From the NCBI GenBank assembly GCA_963836425.1, contig CAWIJJ010000008.1, forward strand, positions 62,001-126,000: a DNA stretch of 64,000 nt. The letters are read 5' to 3'. Shown piece after piece: positions 61,307 through 64,000 of this stretch. This stretch comes from CAWIJJ01 sp963836425 (GTDB lineage: Bacteria > Acidobacteriota > Terriglobia > Bryobacterales > Bryobacteraceae). Position 1 is the stretch's first letter, and each line of letters opens with the position of its first letter. The notes under the pieces were generated by a model. It did not search any database, was not told where the DNA came from, and saw only the letters and a program-made list of their open reading frames with translations. Position numbers and translations under genes: made by a program.

Positions 61307-62073
61307 ACTGGCGAACTTTTTACGCGCTGCTGCAACGTGACGGCCACGTGGCGCGGCGCAACCTGCTGCCCACGCTGTTGCAGAACCTCCTTCAGCCCCT
61401 GCTTCTCACCTTCGTGTTCGGGCGCGTGCTCACCGCCAGCGGCATGATGCAGGGCGCGTATAAAAGCGTGCTGCTGCCCGGCATCATCGCCATCAGCATG
61501 GTGCTCTCGGGTATTCAGGCGGTAGCCATGCCCCTGATCACGGAGTTCCAGTTCACCAGGGAAATCGAAGACCGCCTGCTGGCGCCGATCGAAAACCACT
61601 GGCTGGCCGTGGAGAAGGTCGTTGCGGGCATGATTCAGGCGCTCGTCGCGGGCCTGGTGGTTATCCCAGCGGCGTGGCTGACGATGGGCTCCGGAGTGAA
61701 CCTGAGTTTCGCCCATCCGCTCGAATTTGCGGCCATCTGCCTGCTGGTCGCGCTGCTTTCTGCCTCCGGCGGACTCACCCTGGGATGCTCGGTGGGTCAG
61801 ACGCAGATCGGTCTCATGTTCAGCCTGATACTGGCGCCCGCCATGATGTTCGGCTGCGCGTATTATCCCTGGAGCGCGCTGGCCGCGTTTCCGGTGCTGC
61901 AATATGCGGTGCTCGTGAACCCGCTGGTCTACGCGAGCGAGGGACTGCGCGGCGCCCTCGCACCGCAGGTGCCGCACATGCCCGCGCTGGCAGTGATCGG
62001 CGCGCTGGTGGTGCTGGACGTTCTGCTGCTCACGGTAGGGCTGAAGAAGTTCGACGGCAAAGCCGTAACCTGA
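61303..62073 (+). CDS. ABC-2 type transporter permease
   Basis: The 256-residue protein has six membrane helices and the ABC-2 permease pattern, including LLPGIIAISMVLSGIQAVAMPLITEFQFTRE split by a loop, and ILAPAMMFGCAYYPWSAL before the last helices. The start TTG overlaps the ATPase stop, so the two make one transporter. Substrate unknown. Homologues (NodJ/DrrB-like) export drugs, oligosaccharides or lipids. Confidence 0.9.
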   Translation: MNWRTFYALLQRDGHVARRNLLPTLLQNLLQPLLLTFVFGRVLTASGMMQGAYKSVLLPGIIAISMVLSGIQAVAMPLITEFQFTREIEDRLLAPIENHWLAVEKVVAGMIQALVAGLVVIPAAWLTMGSGVNLSFAHPLEFAAICLLVALLSASGGLTLGCSVGQTQIGLMFSLILAPAMMFGCAYYPWSALAAFPVLQYAVLVNPLVYASEGLRGALAPQVPHMPALAVIGALVVLDVLLLTVGLKKFDGKAVT

Positions 62074-62208
62074 ACTGCCGTCTCTGCGTCTGTGGTGAGG
62101 AAATCGTTGAGAGTCGCCCCGCCCGATCGCAGAGTTCGACGATATCTTGTGTGGGCCGCAAGCCGGTGGGGCTCTACAAGGAACCGCACCCGGATTCGGA
62201 GAAGACAA

Positions 62209-63066
62209 ATGAACACACAACGCAGGACGCGGTATTCGCGCATGCTGGCCGCTCTGCTTCTGGTTTCGAGCGTAGCGTGGGCGCAGCAGGGCGCCGCCAC
62301 GTTATCGGGCAAGGTGGCCGCGGCATCGGGCGCAGCAGTTGCCGGCGCCAGTGTCTCGGTCAAAAACGCTGCCACCGGCCAATCCACCACGACTCAAACC
62401 GACGGTTCCGGCCTCTATACTGTCCCGAATCTTACCCCCGGCATCTACGAGGTTTCCGTCGCGGCCCCAGGGTTCGCCACGCAATCGGAAAAGGTGACCC
62501 TGGCCGCGGGCGCCAGGCAGAATCTCGACATCCCAATGACAGCGGCGGCCGGAAACGCCGGGGCTCCCTCGCTGGGCGATCTCGGTTTCAGTCCCGAGCA
62601 GACGAAAGGCAATCCCCAGGAACAGGCGCGGCTGGACCGCCGGTCCCACATGCTCAAGATCCATCAGCGGCTGGGTCTGATCACCATCGCCCCGCTGGTT
62701 GCCACTCTGATCAGCTCCAACGGCGCCGCGGAACACGAGAACACGAGCGGCAACTCGGGCCGCAAACTGCATGCAGCTCTGGGGGGCATAACGGCGGGAA
62801 TGTATCTTACGACGGCCAGTTTCGCCATCTTCGCGCCCAAGGCCCCGCCGGGCACCACAGTCCGCGGCCCGATCCGGCTGCACAAGGCGCTCGCGTGGGT
62901 GCATGGCTCCGGGATGATCCTGACCCCCATCCTGGGCGCGCTCGCCTACCAGCAGCGCAGCCGCGGTGAAAGAGTTCACGGCATCGCGCAGGCGCATGCA
63001 CCGATGGCGGTGATTACGGGAATCGCCTACGGCCTGGCCATAGTCTCCGTGTCCATCAAATTCTGA
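62209..63066 (+). CDS. carboxypeptidase-regulatory-like domain fused to a histidine-bearing membrane region
   Basis: The 285-residue protein has a signal peptide (LAALLLVSSVAWAQ). A CarboxypepD_reg-like beta-sandwich follows (about residues 25-110, GKVAAASGAAVAGASVSVKN then GSGLYTVPNLTPGIYEVSV). Four membrane helices with histidines complete it: HMLKIHQRLG, RKLHAALGG, RLHKALAWVHGSG and QAHAPM. The histidine spacing is like cytochrome b561-type proteins, so heme binding is possible but not shown. It lies 7 bp before a YceI gene. Confidence 0.68.
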   Translation: MNTQRRTRYSRMLAALLLVSSVAWAQQGAATLSGKVAAASGAAVAGASVSVKNAATGQSTTTQTDGSGLYTVPNLTPGIYEVSVAAPGFATQSEKVTLAAGARQNLDIPMTAAAGNAGAPSLGDLGFSPEQTKGNPQEQARLDRRSHMLKIHQRLGLITIAPLVATLISSNGAAEHENTSGNSGRKLHAALGGITAGMYLTTASFAIFAPKAPPGTTVRGPIRLHKALAWVHGSGMILTPILGALAYQQRSRGERVHGIAQAHAPMAVITGIAYGLAIVSVSIKF

Positions 63067-63073
63067 TCAACCC

Positions 63074-63613
63074 ATGAGTAAACCAATCGCAGCGATTCTT
63101 GTTCTTCTCGCGTCTCCCTCTCTTTTCGCGGCAGATTCGCAGTGGGTCCTGGAATCCTCCACCCTCACCTATCACGTGTCCCACCCGCTGCACCAGGTCA
63201 GCGGAACCAGTCACGACGCGCGCGGGAAAGGCACCTGCCATGCGGGCGAGTGCGAATTTCTGGTGGCGGACCCGGTCAAGTCTTTCGTGTCCGGCGACAG
63301 CAACCGCGATCTCCACATGATCCAGGTGGCGCGCGGCGCCGAATTCCCGCTGGTCACGGTGCGGTTCCACATGCCGGAGAATGCAGCCGTCTCGGGCACG
63401 GTTCACGCCGACCTCGAGCTGCAATTCGCCGGACACACCGCACAGTACAAGCAGGTGCCGTTTCAAGTGACGATGCAGGGCAACGAAGCGCACATCACGG
63501 GAACCATTCCCACGACCATGACCGACTTCAAAATCGAGCCGCCTTCCCTGCTGGCCATCCCGACGAAAAACGAGATGCCCGTGCACGTCGAGATGATCTG
63601 GCGACGCTCCTGA
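63074..63613 (+). CDS. YceI-like periplasmic lipid-binding protein
   Basis: The 179-residue protein has a signal peptide (ending near SLFAA). A YceI beta-barrel follows (LESSTLTYHVSHPLHQVSGT, RDLHMIQVARGAEFPLVTVRF and the ending FKIEPPSLL). YceI proteins bind polyprenoid lipids in the periplasm and often accompany cytochrome b561 genes. That fits the upstream membrane protein. It overlaps nothing. Confidence 0.82.
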   Translation: MSKPIAAILVLLASPSLFAADSQWVLESSTLTYHVSHPLHQVSGTSHDARGKGTCHAGECEFLVADPVKSFVSGDSNRDLHMIQVARGAEFPLVTVRFHMPENAAVSGTVHADLELQFAGHTAQYKQVPFQVTMQGNEAHITGTIPTTMTDFKIEPPSLLAIPTKNEMPVHVEMIWRRS

Positions 63614-63656
63614 CGCGCTCGCGATGAACGGCGGTTCAAAGCGGTAAGCTGAAGCC

Positions 63657-64000
63657 GTGCGCACCTTTTTCCACGTAGACATGGACGCCTTCTTCGTGTC
63701 CGTGGAGGAGTTGTTCGATCCCTCGCTGAAAGGCAAGCCGGTAGTGGTGGGCGGCCGTCCGAACGAGCGCGGCGTGGTCTCCGCCGCGTCCTACGCTGCC
63801 CGCAAATTCGGCGTTCACTCGGCCATGCCTTTGCGCACCGCATACAAGCTTTGTCCGCAGGCCATTTTCGTGGACGGCCATCCGGAGCGGTACCGGGAGT
63901 CCTCGCAGAAGGTCTACGAGGTCTTGCACGCGTTTACCCCCGTGGTGGAGATGGCGTCGATCGACGAGGCCTATCTGGACATGACGGGGACCGAACGTCT
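63657..64000 (+). CDS. dinB: DNA polymerase IV (5' part, cut by window end)
   Basis: A Y-family translesion polymerase starts at GTG 63657: FHVDMDAFFVSVEEL with the catalytic Asp residues, VVVGGRPNERGVVSAASYAARKFGVHSAMP, and the second active-site pair in MASIDEAYLDMTG. The last 344 bases reach the window edge. A -10-like TAAGCT (63645-63650) lies 6 nt before the GTG and no ribosome site is seen. Confidence 0.93.
   Translation, partial: MRTFFHVDMDAFFVSVEELFDPSLKGKPVVVGGRPNERGVVSAASYAARKFGVHSAMPLRTAYKLCPQAIFVDGHPERYRESSQKVYEVLHAFTPVVEMASIDEAYLDMTGTER

Overview
The window is a GC-rich (roughly 63-66% by eye) bacterial chromosome segment, most likely from the phylum Acidobacteriota, close to Bryobacterales/Solibacteraceae. 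This is inferred from gene content: an Acidobacteria-type duplicated orphan ABC permease (ADOP), a BlaI repressor next to an M56 peptidase with a GWxTD domain, a decaheme cytochrome paired with an outer-membrane barrel, a secreted mannonate dehydratase-like protein with a glycine-rich linker, DinB-like proteins beside a WYL regulator, and a DUF1385-prfA-prmC cluster. I saw no rRNA, tRNA, insertion sequence, prophage or CRISPR array. Apart from the fliI-fliJ repeat block, no stretch longer than about 300 bases lacks a gene.

Layout. 1-7.6 kb: edge of a DUF4396 gene, a monoheme cytochrome c, a DUF2254 membrane protein, a PPC-domain protein, a DUF1328 mini-protein overlapping a lipoprotein HtrA protease, a BON protein, and a methyltransferase-TPR protein in an operon with an unknown 197-residue protein. 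7.7-20.7 kb: a large secreted nuclease/phosphatase-like protein, a secreted UxuA-like protein, an esterase, DinB/WYL, an aldo-keto reductase, a DapA-like lyase, a zinc-binding small protein, a membrane protein and a zinc alcohol dehydrogenase. 20.9-26.4 kb: a GAF-AAA-Fis regulator, a class A penicillin-binding protein, rpmB, a receiver protein and a TPR protein. 26.5-34.0 kb: a flagellar basal-body/export operon flgB-flgC-fliE-fliF-fliG-fliH-fliI-fliJ, with a candidate sigma-54 promoter at its head. 34.0-48.7 kb: coproheme decarboxylase, a DUF6496 and a DUF1572 protein, trmFO, a XerC/D recombinase, a MATE exporter, an MtrA/MtrB-like electron conduit, an aminotransferase/oxidoreductase pair, BlaI with the M56 protein, and a serine hydrolase. 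48.9-64 kb: an MgtE-N/CBS protein with an Nramp-type transporter, ADOP, a radical SAM/SPASM protein, a class II photolyase, a TIGR01777 epimerase, DUF1385-prfA-prmC, an ABC exporter, a membrane protein with YceI, and the start of DNA polymerase IV.

Most unusual feature: between intact fliI and intact fliJ the fliI-end/fliJ-start junction is repeated five times in tandem (units of about 268-289 bp, diverged). Both ends of the unit lie at a 9-bp microhomology shared by fliI and fliJ in the same codon phase. This leaves four truncated fliJ copies, one of which is an in-frame FliJ-FliI chimera.

Two further window-wide patterns. First, six otherwise conserved genes carry small apparent frameshifts (ExeM-like, esterase, M56-GWxTD, photolyase, TIGR01777, prmC), so base-level accuracy should be checked before calling them pseudogenes. 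Second, many operon-first genes have no Shine-Dalgarno but a -10-like hexamer 6-12 nt before the start codon, which suggests leaderless transcription.
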